DNA from: QHXW01 sp035297145
Lineage (GTDB): Bacteria; Acidobacteriota; Terriglobia; Bryobacterales; Bryobacteraceae
Assembly (NCBI GenBank): GCA_035297145.1
Contig: DATGZN010000085.1
Span: forward strand, 62,001 to 126,000
Reading direction: 5' to 3'
Length of the DNA stretch: 64,000 bases
The notes under the pieces were generated by a model. That model searched no databases and had not been told where the DNA came from. It saw nothing but the letters and a program-made list of their open reading frames with translations. The position numbers and the translations under genes were made by a program. This document shows positions 6,670 to 13,857 of the stretch, piece by piece (the stretch's first letter is position 1; every line of letters starts with the position of its first letter).

Positions 6670-7680
6670 CTATCCACGCTTTTTCTTGCCGTGTGCGATG
6701 ACCTCGCGCACGAACGCCTCGCGGTCGCCTCGGGTCCAGCGGTCCTGGATTTGTTTGTCGCTGAATCCGCCCACGCGCCCCAGCAATAGGAACGCCGGCA
6801 ATGCGTAGGGCAGGCTGTGCCACTGCGCCATCTCCGCAAGAGCCGGTAGCGCTCGTTCCCGCAGCAGATCGAGCGTGCCAGCGGGGCGGGCGTCGGTGAG
6901 GTTCACCAGCGCCTTCGCCGCCTTGATGCGGTCGCTCAGAACAACCGAGTTCAGCATTTCGACAAACCAGGTAGGCGATATGTGGATAGTGAGTTCCGGC
7001 TGTTTTTTCGCCAACACCGCGATGGCGCTGAGCGCGCTCATGGCGTCGCCGCGCACGTTTTCGTCGGGGTCCTGCATGGCGTATTCCAGATCGCCTACAA
7101 CCGCGCTTTTCTCGCGTGCATATCCGATGAGACTGGCGGCCATGGCTCGCTGGTCCGGGTCCGCGGAGTTCCGCAGAACGTCGCGAATCTGCAGCAGGTG
7201 TTGCGGCACAAGCTGCACGAAACCCTCCTGCATAGCCCGCGCATCGGGATCGGCCGCCAGCGGGTGCCCATGCGTCAAATCCTCGGCCGTGCTGCCGCGG
7301 TGCGCCGCTCGCTCAATCGCCGCGACCAGGTCCTGGTAGGGATCGCTGAGCTCTTTCGGCAACGTGACATCGCCTGCGGGCGGCGTGCGCAATTCGAAGT
7401 GCGCCGCGCCTTTTTCTTCGATCCCCACAAACAGCATGCCGCGGTTGCCATCGCAGCACACCGCTTCCAAGCGCGCCAGCACGACACCGGGAACCTCCGC
7501 GAGACGATCTTCGACGTCGCCCTTGGAGGATGGCAGCGGATCGCCGACGGCCACGCCCAACGCTTTCTGAATATGGCTTTCCGGGACTTTTCGAATGCCG
7601 TAATAATCGATAGAGCCGATCCGGGGTATCGAATCGGCCGTTAACGCGGCCGGCAGGAGGAGGACCCAAAAAATTTTCAC
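6670..7680 (-). CDS. secreted POTRA-like / HEAT-repeat protein
   Basis: The plausible start is GTG 7680, which puts a hydrophobic signal peptide (KIFWVLLLPAALTADS) at the N-terminus of a 336-residue protein; the open frame further upstream overlaps two other genes and is spurious. Residues ~20-95 resemble a POTRA-type unit (IGSIDYYGIRKVPESHIQKAL, GDPLPSSKGDVEDRL, then FVGIEEK). The rest is helical with HEAT-like repeats (RAMAASLIGYA, ENVRGDAMSALSAIA, RIKAAKALVNLTD, LPYALPAFLLLGRV). POTRA units bind partner proteins in the cell envelope and HEAT repeats are scaffolds, so an envelope assembly role is possible. The domain calls are from pattern only. Confidence 0.65.
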   Translation of the reverse strand: MKIFWVLLLPAALTADSIPRIGSIDYYGIRKVPESHIQKALGVAVGDPLPSSKGDVEDRLAEVPGVVLARLEAVCCDGNRGMLFVGIEEKGAAHFELRTPPAGDVTLPKELSDPYQDLVAAIERAAHRGSTAEDLTHGHPLAADPDARAMQEGFVQLVPQHLLQIRDVLRNSADPDQRAMAASLIGYAREKSAVVGDLEYAMQDPDENVRGDAMSALSAIAVLAKKQPELTIHISPTWFVEMLNSVVLSDRIKAAKALVNLTDARPAGTLDLLRERALPALAEMAQWHSLPYALPAFLLLGRVGGFSDKQIQDRWTRGDREAFVREVIAHGKKKRG

Positions 7681-7727
7681 AATGCTTTGACGCCGTGCGC
7701 TCGCGTCCGGATACCGGCGGCTTCTGT

Positions 7728-8105
7728 TTACGCCTGCTTTTCGGCCATCGGGCCGATCACGGGCAACACCAGGCGATTGTCCTGCCACGCGGTCCAGATG
7801 AGGGTCAGCCAAAGCACCAGGCAGCCCAGCAGGAACAACGGGCTGAGCAGCAAAGCCACATGCCGGCCCGCGAGCGAGATCGCCACCCAGAAAACAATGA
7901 TGACCAGGTTCACCAGGATCGACTGGAACGCGTGGAAGCGCACCCGCCGGTTGTGACTGTATGGCTCGATGAACAGCAAAAGCGCACCCGTGACACCCAG
8001 CAGGAGGTAGCAAAGGGCACTCGCGATGTTGTCCGCAATCACGGGCTGGCAGTGGGAACACTGTCCGCCATCGAGCGTAGCGCCACAATTGGGACAAACC
8101 GCCAT
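7728..8105 (-). CDS. zinc-ribbon membrane protein (DUF4870-like)
   Basis: A 125-residue protein preceded by a very good ribosome-binding site (AAGGAGGTT). The N-terminus is a short zinc ribbon (CPNCG...CSHC) followed by three or four membrane helices; NIASALCYLL, HNRRVRFHAFQSIL and LPVIGPMAE are typical of the DUF4870/Tic20-like family. Zinc-ribbon plus transmembrane proteins of this kind are common in acidobacteria but their role is unknown. The gene upstream on the same strand is a paralogue, so the two are a tandem duplication in one operon. Confidence 0.7.
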   Translation of the reverse strand: MAVCPNCGATLDGGQCSHCQPVIADNIASALCYLLLGVTGALLLFIEPYSHNRRVRFHAFQSILVNLVIIVFWVAISLAGRHVALLLSPLFLLGCLVLWLTLIWTAWQDNRLVLPVIGPMAEKQA

Positions 8106-8141
8106 AATGCCAACCTCCTTCGAGGAGGCCGTCGGGAGTTT

Positions 8142-8618
8142 CTATTTCCCGGCCTGCTGCTCGGCCATGGGTCCGATGATCGGCAAAACCACCTTTTGGT
8201 CCTGATAGGTTTTGATGATCACGAAAAGCCACAAGATAAAAAATCCCAGCCGAACCAACCAAAGCACCGGGAGAAAAACCCAGAACATTCCCATTCCCCC
8301 CATCGCGACCATGGCAATGGATAGCACTATCCAAACGGCAAAGCACGCCACGACGAGGAAAATCGACTGAAACGCGTGAAAGCGAATCTTTCGGTTTTGG
8401 TTGTAAGGTGCCAGTATCAGGAACAAGATTCCCAGCAGAAACACGTAGCAAAGCGCGCTGGCCACGTTGTCCGTTAAGCCGGCCGCAGTTGGAGCAACCG
8501 GCGCTTGAGTAGGAGCCGCAGCGGCTCCCACGTTACCACCCGTTACGTTGATGGCAGCCCCGCACTTGGGACAAAAGCGCCCATCCACTTGGCTGCCACA
8601 ATTTGCACAGAATGCCAT
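8142..8618 (-). CDS. zinc-ribbon membrane protein (DUF4870-like), paralogue
   Basis: A 158-residue paralogue of the next gene. It starts with a complete four-cysteine ribbon (CANCGSQVDGRFCPKCG), continues with an Ala/Pro-rich linker of about 25 residues and four predicted membrane helices, and shares NVASALCYVF, QNRKIRFHAFQSIF and LPIIGPMAEQQ with its neighbour. The longer linker and glycine-rich helix (MVAMGGMGMFW) distinguish it. The pair probably forms homo- or hetero-oligomers in the inner membrane; this is inference from paralogy. Confidence 0.7.
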   Translation of the reverse strand: MAFCANCGSQVDGRFCPKCGAAINVTGGNVGAAAAPTQAPVAPTAAGLTDNVASALCYVFLLGILFLILAPYNQNRKIRFHAFQSIFLVVACFAVWIVLSIAMVAMGGMGMFWVFLPVLWLVRLGFFILWLFVIIKTYQDQKVVLPIIGPMAEQQAGK

Positions 8619-8714
8619 ATTGTGAAACTTTACTTCTGTAAGGCGCCGTTTGCAAGCAGGTATTTTCTGGGGACGGCGACGACGATTATCAGGCCGAACT
8701 CAGGTAACAGTAAT

Positions 8715-9077
8715 CTACTCGACCGTCAGGCGGGCTGGCTCCTCGATGAGTTTCGGCTCGATGTCGACCAACAAAACCAACAGGTTGTAGCGGCCGGGCG
8801 CGGCTTTAGCAGGCACTCTGAATTTGATCGCGGAAGCCGATTGCTCCAGGATCTGAACCTTAATATCGCCTTGGGCGTTGGTCAGAAAGAGGTCGCCAAC
8901 TCGAGACTTGTCCAGGTACTCGCCGGAAACGGTGGCAATTTCCCCCGCTTTGACCGTCTCAGGGCTGACCGTACGCATCACCGGTGTGGGCTGAACTTCG
9001 GGCTCTGTTGAACTCAGAACCAGTTTCACGCCCCCGAGGAGCACCAGCACCACCGCCAACAACTTGAAGATCCGCAT
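8715..9077 (-). CDS. membrane-anchored IPT/TIG-like domain protein
   Basis: From ATG 9077 the protein has 120 residues. It begins with a signal anchor or signal peptide (MRIFKLLAVVLVLLGGVKLVL) and continues with one beta-sandwich: MRTVSPETVKAGEIATVSGEYL, then KVQILEQSASAIKFRVP and APGRYNLLVLL, the strand pattern of IPT/TIG (Ig-like) domains. The start is preferred over an upstream TTG/ATG frame because the hydrophobic segment then lies at the N-terminus, and GGAGAA precedes it. It is likely periplasmic; no partner is evident. It is divergent from the glycosidase gene. Confidence 0.6.
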   Translation of the reverse strand: MRIFKLLAVVLVLLGGVKLVLSSTEPEVQPTPVMRTVSPETVKAGEIATVSGEYLDKSRVGDLFLTNAQGDIKVQILEQSASAIKFRVPAKAAPGRYNLLVLLVDIEPKLIEEPARLTVE

Positions 9078-9226
9078 CGCGTTCTCCTTCCCAAAAACCG
9101 CCGCGCACGCGATCTTCCAACGCGCAAGTACAAGAAAAAAATGAGAATAATCGCCTTCTGCCTTGCGTGAAAAGGCCCAACGGTACTGGCGGTGCGCGAA
9201 CAGACTCACGTGTTAGAATCCTGCCA

Positions 9227-11491
9227 ATGCGTGGACGGGCAGCGGCAATCGCGGCGTTGGCAGTGTTTCCCATAAAGGCGATGGCCCTCGATCTCACCGG
9301 TGCAACGATTGTCGCTCCACCGAATCTGAAAGCTGTCACCGTGCTGGTGGAGGAGGTGGAAAAGCGCACCGGGATCCGTTGGCCGGTCGAACGCACCGCC
9401 GAGGGTGTTCGCATCGAAATCTCGGAAAAATCGGAGGCGCCGGCGGAGGGCTACCACATCGAGGTGCGCGACGGCTCGGTGCGCGTAACCGGGAACGACG
9501 CGCGCGGTGTGCTGTTCGGCGTCGGCAGGCTGCTGCGGGAACTCCGCATGGGGCGCGGCGCAGTCAGCATTGCCGATGGCTGGAGAGAAACGAGCGCGCC
9601 GAAGTATGGGCTTCGCGGCCACCAGCTCGGCTATCGACCCAAGACCAATTCCTACGATGGCTGGTCTGTGCCGGTTTGGGAGCAATACATCCGGGATCTG
9701 GCGGTTTTCGGGACCAATGCCATCGAATTGATTCCGCCGCGCTCCGATGACGACGCGGACAGCCCCCACTTTCCGCTGCCACCCATGCGCATGATGACCG
9801 AGATGTCGCATCTGGCCGATGAATACGGGCTGGATGTCTGGATCTGGTATCCGGCGATGGACACGGATTACACCGATCCGAAGACCGTCAACGCCGCGCT
9901 CGAGGAATGGGGCGAGGTGTTCCGAAAGCTGCCGCGCGTGGATGCTGTGTTCGTTCCGGGCGGTGACCCTGGCCACACGGAACCCAAGGTCCTGATGGCG
10001 CTCCTCGATAAGCAAACCGCCGTACTTCACCGCTATCACCCGAAGGCGCAGATGTGGGTCTCGCCGCAGGGATTCAACCAGGCGTGGCTGGATGAGTTTT
10101 ACTTGATCCTCAAGAGCGAGCCGGCGTGGTTGAGCGGCGTGGTTTATGGCCCGCAAATACGCGACAGCCTGGAGCAGGTACGGGCCGCGGTTCCGAAGCG
10201 TTATCCGATTCGCCACTATCCGGACATCACGCATAGCCGCCAGTGCCAGTATCCTGTGCCGGATTGGGATGTGGCCTACTCGGTCACCGAGGGCCGTGAG
10301 GTGATCAATCCGCGTCCAACGGGCGAAGCCGAGATCTTCCGGCGGACGGCGCCATACACGATCGGCTTCATCACGTATTCGGAAGGCTGCAATGACGATG
10401 TGAACAAGTTCGTGTGGAGCGCGCTGGGTTGGAATCCGGAAGCGAAGGTCGAGGACGTTCTGGGCCAGTTCGGGCGCTATTTCGTCAGCGAACGGTATGG
10501 CGAGAGCTTCGCGCAAGGCCTCGCGGAATTGGAACGGGACTGGAAAGGGCCACTCGCCGCGAATACCGGCGTTGAGGGAACGCTGGCGCATTTTCAGGAA
10601 TTGGAACATTCGGCCACGCCACAAATGCTCGCCGACTGGCGTTTCCAGCAGGGGCTGTACAGGGCTTACTACGACGCCTACACGCGGCGGCGGCTCGCGT
10701 ATGAAACCGATCTCGAACGCCAGGCGATGAACGCACTCGAAAAAGCCGGTGAATTTGGAACCGAGCGCGCGATGGCGAACGCAGAGTCGATTCTGCACAG
10801 GGCGGTGTCGGACCGGGTAGCCGTGGATTTGCGGGCGCGCGTGTTTGAACTGGCGGAGGCGCTGTTCCAGAGCATCCGTATGCAACTGAGCGTCGCACGC
10901 TACAAGGCCATTGCGGTGGATCGCGGGGCGACACTCGACACACTGGATGCTCCGCTGAATAACCGGCTGTGGCTGGAGCAACGCTTTCGGGAGCTGCGGG
11001 CGGCACCTACCCAATCGGAGCGTCTGGCAGGCCTCCACGAGATTTTGCACTGGACCGATGCCGGGCCGGGCGGTTTCTACGATGACCTTGGCGATACCGC
11101 GCGCCAGCCGCACCTGGTGCGAGACGAAAGCACGCTGATCGGGTTCGGCCCGGCGGGGACGCGGCGGCGATCCTGGTGGGACAACGCGGAATCGCGCTAC
11201 GACACGCCGCTGCGGATGCACTATGACGGCCTCGATCGCGCTGCGCGGTACAAGATTCGTGTGGTTTACGCGGGCGAAAATCCGCGGCGCAAGATACGGC
11301 TGGTGGCCGGTGAAAAATGGGAAGTGCATGGCCTCATGGAAAAGCCGACGCCGTTGCGTCCGCTCGAATTCGATATCCCCCACGAAGCCACGGAACATGG
11401 TGAACTGGATCTTGCCTGGTACGGCGAGCCTGGTTTGGGAGGTAACGGCCGCGGATGCCAGGTTTCGGAGGTATGGCTGATCAAAAAATGA
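9227..11491 (+). CDS. secreted glycoside hydrolase, alpha-glucuronidase/GH20-like
   Basis: ATG 9227 gives 754 residues with a signal peptide (MRGRAAAIAALAVFPIKAMA). Residues ~20-130 resemble the beta-alpha N-terminal domain of GH20 and GH67 enzymes (TVLVEEVEKRTGIRW, VTGNDARGVLFGVGRLLREL). A TIM-barrel-like region follows (YGLRGHQLGYRPK, WEQYIRDLAVFGTNAIELIPP, YGLDVWIWYPAMD, VDAVFVPGGDPGH), then a helical part and a C-terminal beta domain. The fold suggests hydrolysis of a uronic-acid or amino-sugar glycan in the periplasm; the catalytic residues cannot be fixed by eye. It overlaps the aldolase start by 4 bases (ATGA), so the two genes are co-translated. Confidence 0.7.
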   Translation: MRGRAAAIAALAVFPIKAMALDLTGATIVAPPNLKAVTVLVEEVEKRTGIRWPVERTAEGVRIEISEKSEAPAEGYHIEVRDGSVRVTGNDARGVLFGVGRLLRELRMGRGAVSIADGWRETSAPKYGLRGHQLGYRPKTNSYDGWSVPVWEQYIRDLAVFGTNAIELIPPRSDDDADSPHFPLPPMRMMTEMSHLADEYGLDVWIWYPAMDTDYTDPKTVNAALEEWGEVFRKLPRVDAVFVPGGDPGHTEPKVLMALLDKQTAVLHRYHPKAQMWVSPQGFNQAWLDEFYLILKSEPAWLSGVVYGPQIRDSLEQVRAAVPKRYPIRHYPDITHSRQCQYPVPDWDVAYSVTEGREVINPRPTGEAEIFRRTAPYTIGFITYSEGCNDDVNKFVWSALGWNPEAKVEDVLGQFGRYFVSERYGESFAQGLAELERDWKGPLAANTGVEGTLAHFQELEHSATPQMLADWRFQQGLYRAYYDAYTRRRLAYETDLERQAMNALEKAGEFGTERAMANAESILHRAVSDRVAVDLRARVFELAEALFQSIRMQLSVARYKAIAVDRGATLDTLDAPLNNRLWLEQRFRELRAAPTQSERLAGLHEILHWTDAGPGGFYDDLGDTARQPHLVRDESTLIGFGPAGTRRRSWWDNAESRYDTPLRMHYDGLDRAARYKIRVVYAGENPRRKIRLVAGEKWEVHGLMEKPTPLRPLEFDIPHEATEHGELDLAWYGEPGLGGNGRGCQVSEVWLIKK

Positions 11492-12294
11492 GCGAACAAA
11501 CGTGGACGAGTCCGGTGAAGCAGCGGCTGCGCGCCGGGGAGCCGGTGATTGCGGTGACGATTACGGCGGCGAACGTCGATATGGCGGCGCAGGCGGCTGC
11601 CCTGGGATTTGATTTTCTGTGGCTGGAGATGGAGCACTCGCCCATCACACTGGAAACCGTGCGAAATATCGTACTGGCGACGCGCGGATTGAAGGCGCTG
11701 CCGTTTGCGCGCGTGCCGGTGAACGAGTTGTGGACGGCGAAGCGTGTGCTTGATGCCGGCGTATGCGGCGTGATTTTTCCGTTCACCAGCACGCCCGAGC
11801 TGGCGGCGCAGGCTGCGGCGGCGTGCCGGTATCCCATGGCCGGGCGCAGAGGCTCGGGCGCGGTGCTGGCGCGATTCAGTTGGCCGAACGGGCCGGACGG
11901 CTATGCCGATTCAGCGGACGAGAACGTCGTGGTGATCGTGATCATCGAGGAGGCGCGCGCGGTGGAGAATGTAGAGGCGATCGCCGCGACCCCGGGCATT
12001 GACGTGATGTTCATCGGAACGAGCGACCTGTCGTTTTCACTGGGGCTGCGTGGGAACCAGGACCATCCGGCTTTACACGCGGCGACTGAGAAAGTGGTTG
12101 CGGCCGCGAAGAAGCACGGGAAAGTTGCGGGCCGCCCAGCCGCCACGCCGGAGCAGGTGCAGAAATACATGGCCCAGGGATTCGGATTGTTTCAAGCGCC
12201 GACCGATATCGGTTTCATGACGGCCGGTGCGCGCCAATACCTGGAGCCGCTGGGACGAACGGCGGTGGTTCCGAAGGTGAAGACGATCTACTGA
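11488..12294 (+). CDS. HpcH/HpaI family aldolase
   Basis: A 268-residue class II pyruvate-type aldolase starting at ATG 11488 inside the stop of the glycosidase gene. Family marks are LGFDFLWLEMEHSP (with the metal-ligand Glu region), the VPVNELWTAKRVLDAGVCGVIFPF strand, the AGRRGSGA loop and IDVMFIGTSDLSFSLGL, which contributes the second metal-binding acidic residues. Such enzymes reversibly cleave 2-keto-3-deoxy sugar acids or related 4-hydroxy-2-oxo acids to pyruvate plus an aldehyde. Coupling to a glycosidase fits sugar-acid catabolism. Two truncated copies of its 3' part lie downstream at 12407 and 13753. Confidence 0.88.
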   Translation: MSEQTWTSPVKQRLRAGEPVIAVTITAANVDMAAQAAALGFDFLWLEMEHSPITLETVRNIVLATRGLKALPFARVPVNELWTAKRVLDAGVCGVIFPFTSTPELAAQAAAACRYPMAGRRGSGAVLARFSWPNGPDGYADSADENVVVIVIIEEARAVENVEAIAATPGIDVMFIGTSDLSFSLGLRGNQDHPALHAATEKVVAAAKKHGKVAGRPAATPEQVQKYMAQGFGLFQAPTDIGFMTAGARQYLEPLGRTAVVPKVKTIY

Positions 12295-12298
12295 AGTT

Positions 12299-12331
12299 TG
12301 GCCGCGAATGCACGCGAATGGACGCGAATGA
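12299..12331. repeat. degenerate CGCGAATG intergenic repeat
   Basis: Successive octamer-like units (GCGAATGCA, CGCGAATGGA, CGCGAATGAA) follow the aldolase stop. Similar sequence appears after the aldolase fragment near 13821 and, reversed, at 40534-40562 between the SDR and epimerase genes. This looks like a dispersed low-complexity intergenic repeat. Confidence 0.5.
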
Positions 12332-12363
12332 AAGGCAGATAGCGAGAGTGCAAAGCGGCGAGC

Positions 12364-12441
12364 GTGAGCAAACTTCCAACGTTGACGTGCCTGCTGCTGG
12401 CGCGCGGCGCCGACCGATATCGGTTTCATGACGGCCGGTGC
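12364..12441 (+). pseudogene. chimeric scar: GH20 gene start fused to aldolase 3' fragment
   Basis: From GTG 12364 the sequence reads SKLPTLTCLLLARG, matching the start of the hexosaminidase gene at 19639 (NKLPALAWLLLAG); the bases align closely for about 45 positions. At 12407 it switches to a copy of the aldolase 3' region: 35 bases identical to 12196-12230. After 12441 the similarity ends. It is a fusion of two gene fragments, left by a recombination or deletion. Confidence 0.7.
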
Positions 12442-12504
12442 TCGGGGCTCGGCGGTTCCTGAGTGTCGACCAAGTAAGATTCCGTGTCAGCGCCGTCATA
12501 AAAC

Positions 12505-12708
12505 TTAACCTTTCGTGTTCTTGGCTCTAGGGTGTTCGGCGCAAAGATGAGCTGCAAAATCCTTATCGCGGCGCAGCTCGTAGTTCCGCTTCATTTCATC
12601 GAGCGAATTACCGGTGGGTATACCCGAAGGATTGAACACCCAAGCACATTCGGAGCAACCCCAGCCCACAAAACGCTGTTGTTCGATCCATACCAGTTCG
12701 CGGCGCAT
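12505..12708 (-). CDS. small conserved acidobacterial-type protein with CSECAW motif
   Basis: A 67-residue protein with the pattern WGCSECAWVFNPSG, then SLDEMKRNYELRRDKDF and AAHLCAEHPR. Two cysteines in the first half and Cys/His residues at the end could form a metal site (CxxC...H...C..H). I recall closely similar short proteins as a family in acidobacterial genomes, but no function is known to me. The start at ATG 12708 follows no strong Shine-Dalgarno. It lies between the aldolase and the Crp-type regulator, inside the segment bounded by aldolase fragments. Confidence 0.6.
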   Translation of the reverse strand: MRRELVWIEQQRFVGWGCSECAWVFNPSGIPTGNSLDEMKRNYELRRDKDFAAHLCAEHPRAKNTKG

Positions 12709-12826
12709 GGCCTCCCTAGCACACCTTACGATCTGCTGCGGTTCTGCTTGTTTAAAAGACGAAACCTAAACTTTAGCGATAGAAAGCGGTTGCTGTCTGT
12801 GGGGTATCCAACATTGACAAGAATTG

Positions 12827-13609
12827 CTATCTCAATCCGAGGTCGTCCTCGAACTGCTGAATGACGTCGTAGCACTCACATGCGGATTTTTCGAGCTTCC
12901 TGCGGTTCACAATCTTTACTGCTCCTCGCACGTATTCTATAATTCCCTTCTTTTGCAGTAGGGCTGCCGACAAGCTCACAGTGGATCGGTCGGTACCCAT
13001 CATGGTCGCAATGAAATCATGGGTGATCGGAAGCACTCCGGAATCCACCCTGTCCTGAGTCATCAGCAGCCACCTCGACAGACGCTGCTCTATCTCGTGC
13101 AGCCGATTGCACGCCGCAGTCTGTGCGACTTGCATTCCTTGAAGCCCCGTATAGCGGTTCAATATCAATTGCAACTGCGGAGCCGACTGCAGAATGCGTT
13201 CGAGCGCATCCCCCCTCATTCGGAAGCCATCGCCGGCGATTTGGATTATTTCACGCACTGAACTTCTGTTCGAGACGACCGCCAATCCCGTCCCAACGCA
13301 GCCTTCCTTACCCACAACGCCCACTTCCACGGTTCGACCGTCTTTGGTCACGACAACTTGAGAAACCATTCCTCGGTTCGGGAAATAGACGAACTCGATC
13401 TTTTGGGCCGGCTCATGAAGGCTGAGATGAGACGGCAGATTGATGTACGTCAAGTCAGGACGGATCAACTTGTATTCACTATCGGGCGTTGCCGACAATA
13501 ATTTGTTTCTTATTGGTTTTCCCTCGACGTTGGTGCGTTCGATCGTCTGTCCGGCTCGAAAGCTTTTTCCAGTCATGTCAATCCTGAACGACACCGATGT
13601 GCCTTGCAT
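12827..13609 (-). CDS. Crp/Fnr family transcriptional regulator
   Basis: Up to 260 residues (an internal ATG at 13576 would shorten it by 11). Residues ~50-150 form the cyclic-nucleotide-binding-like beta barrel (IEFVYFPNRGMVSQVV, VEVGVVGKEGCVG). The long dimerisation helix is around QLQLILNRYTGLQGMQVAQTAACN, and the winged HTH follows (ISHDFIATMMGTD-type segment ITHDFIATMMGTDRSTVSLSA, then LLQKKGIIEYVRGAVKI). The N-domain lacks the Fnr iron-sulfur cysteines. Acidobacteria have many such regulators of unknown effector. The target is unknown; the gene is alone on its strand and flanked by aldolase fragments. Confidence 0.88.
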   Translation of the reverse strand: MQGTSVSFRIDMTGKSFRAGQTIERTNVEGKPIRNKLLSATPDSEYKLIRPDLTYINLPSHLSLHEPAQKIEFVYFPNRGMVSQVVVTKDGRTVEVGVVGKEGCVGTGLAVVSNRSSVREIIQIAGDGFRMRGDALERILQSAPQLQLILNRYTGLQGMQVAQTAACNRLHEIEQRLSRWLLMTQDRVDSGVLPITHDFIATMMGTDRSTVSLSAALLQKKGIIEYVRGAVKIVNRRKLEKSACECYDVIQQFEDDLGLR

Positions 13610-13752
13610 TCACTAGGCGAAACTTCACGGACTCTGAGATGGAACTGGCATCTCGTTGTCCTGCTGAGATTCCACATCAATTCAACCAAAAGCGGGTCGA
13701 AAACTCTGTGCAAAAGGGAACAGTTCTTCAGGTTAAGCAGATTGGCCTGGAA

Positions 13753-13815
13753 GCCGGAGCAGATCCAGAAATGCATGGCCCAGGGATTGGGATTATTTCA
13801 AGCGCCGACCGATAT
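13753..13815 (+). pseudogene. HpaI aldolase 3' fragment (second scar)
   Basis: Sixty-three bases match 12147-12209 of the intact aldolase gene with about 5 mismatches (ending in the codons for LFQAPTDI). It is the far border of the segment that carries the CSECAW gene and the Crp-type regulator. No other part of the aldolase gene is present. The bases just after it (GGCCGCGAATGAA) repeat the motif that follows the intact gene at 12299. Confidence 0.75.
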
Positions 13816-13857
13816 TTCGGCCGCGAATGAAAACCGAATGGCGGCAGCGCACCGCGC

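Noticed and set aside
7681..8451. N-terminal extension of the POTRA/HEAT frame
   Set aside because: It overlaps two zinc-ribbon membrane protein genes in another frame, and a signal peptide appears only at GTG 7680.
9206..11398. 730-codon open frame on the minus strand opposite the secreted glycosidase
   Set aside because: It is Arg/His/Pro-rich, matches no family and mirrors the third-position GC of the real gene; the plus-strand protein has a signal peptide and family motifs.
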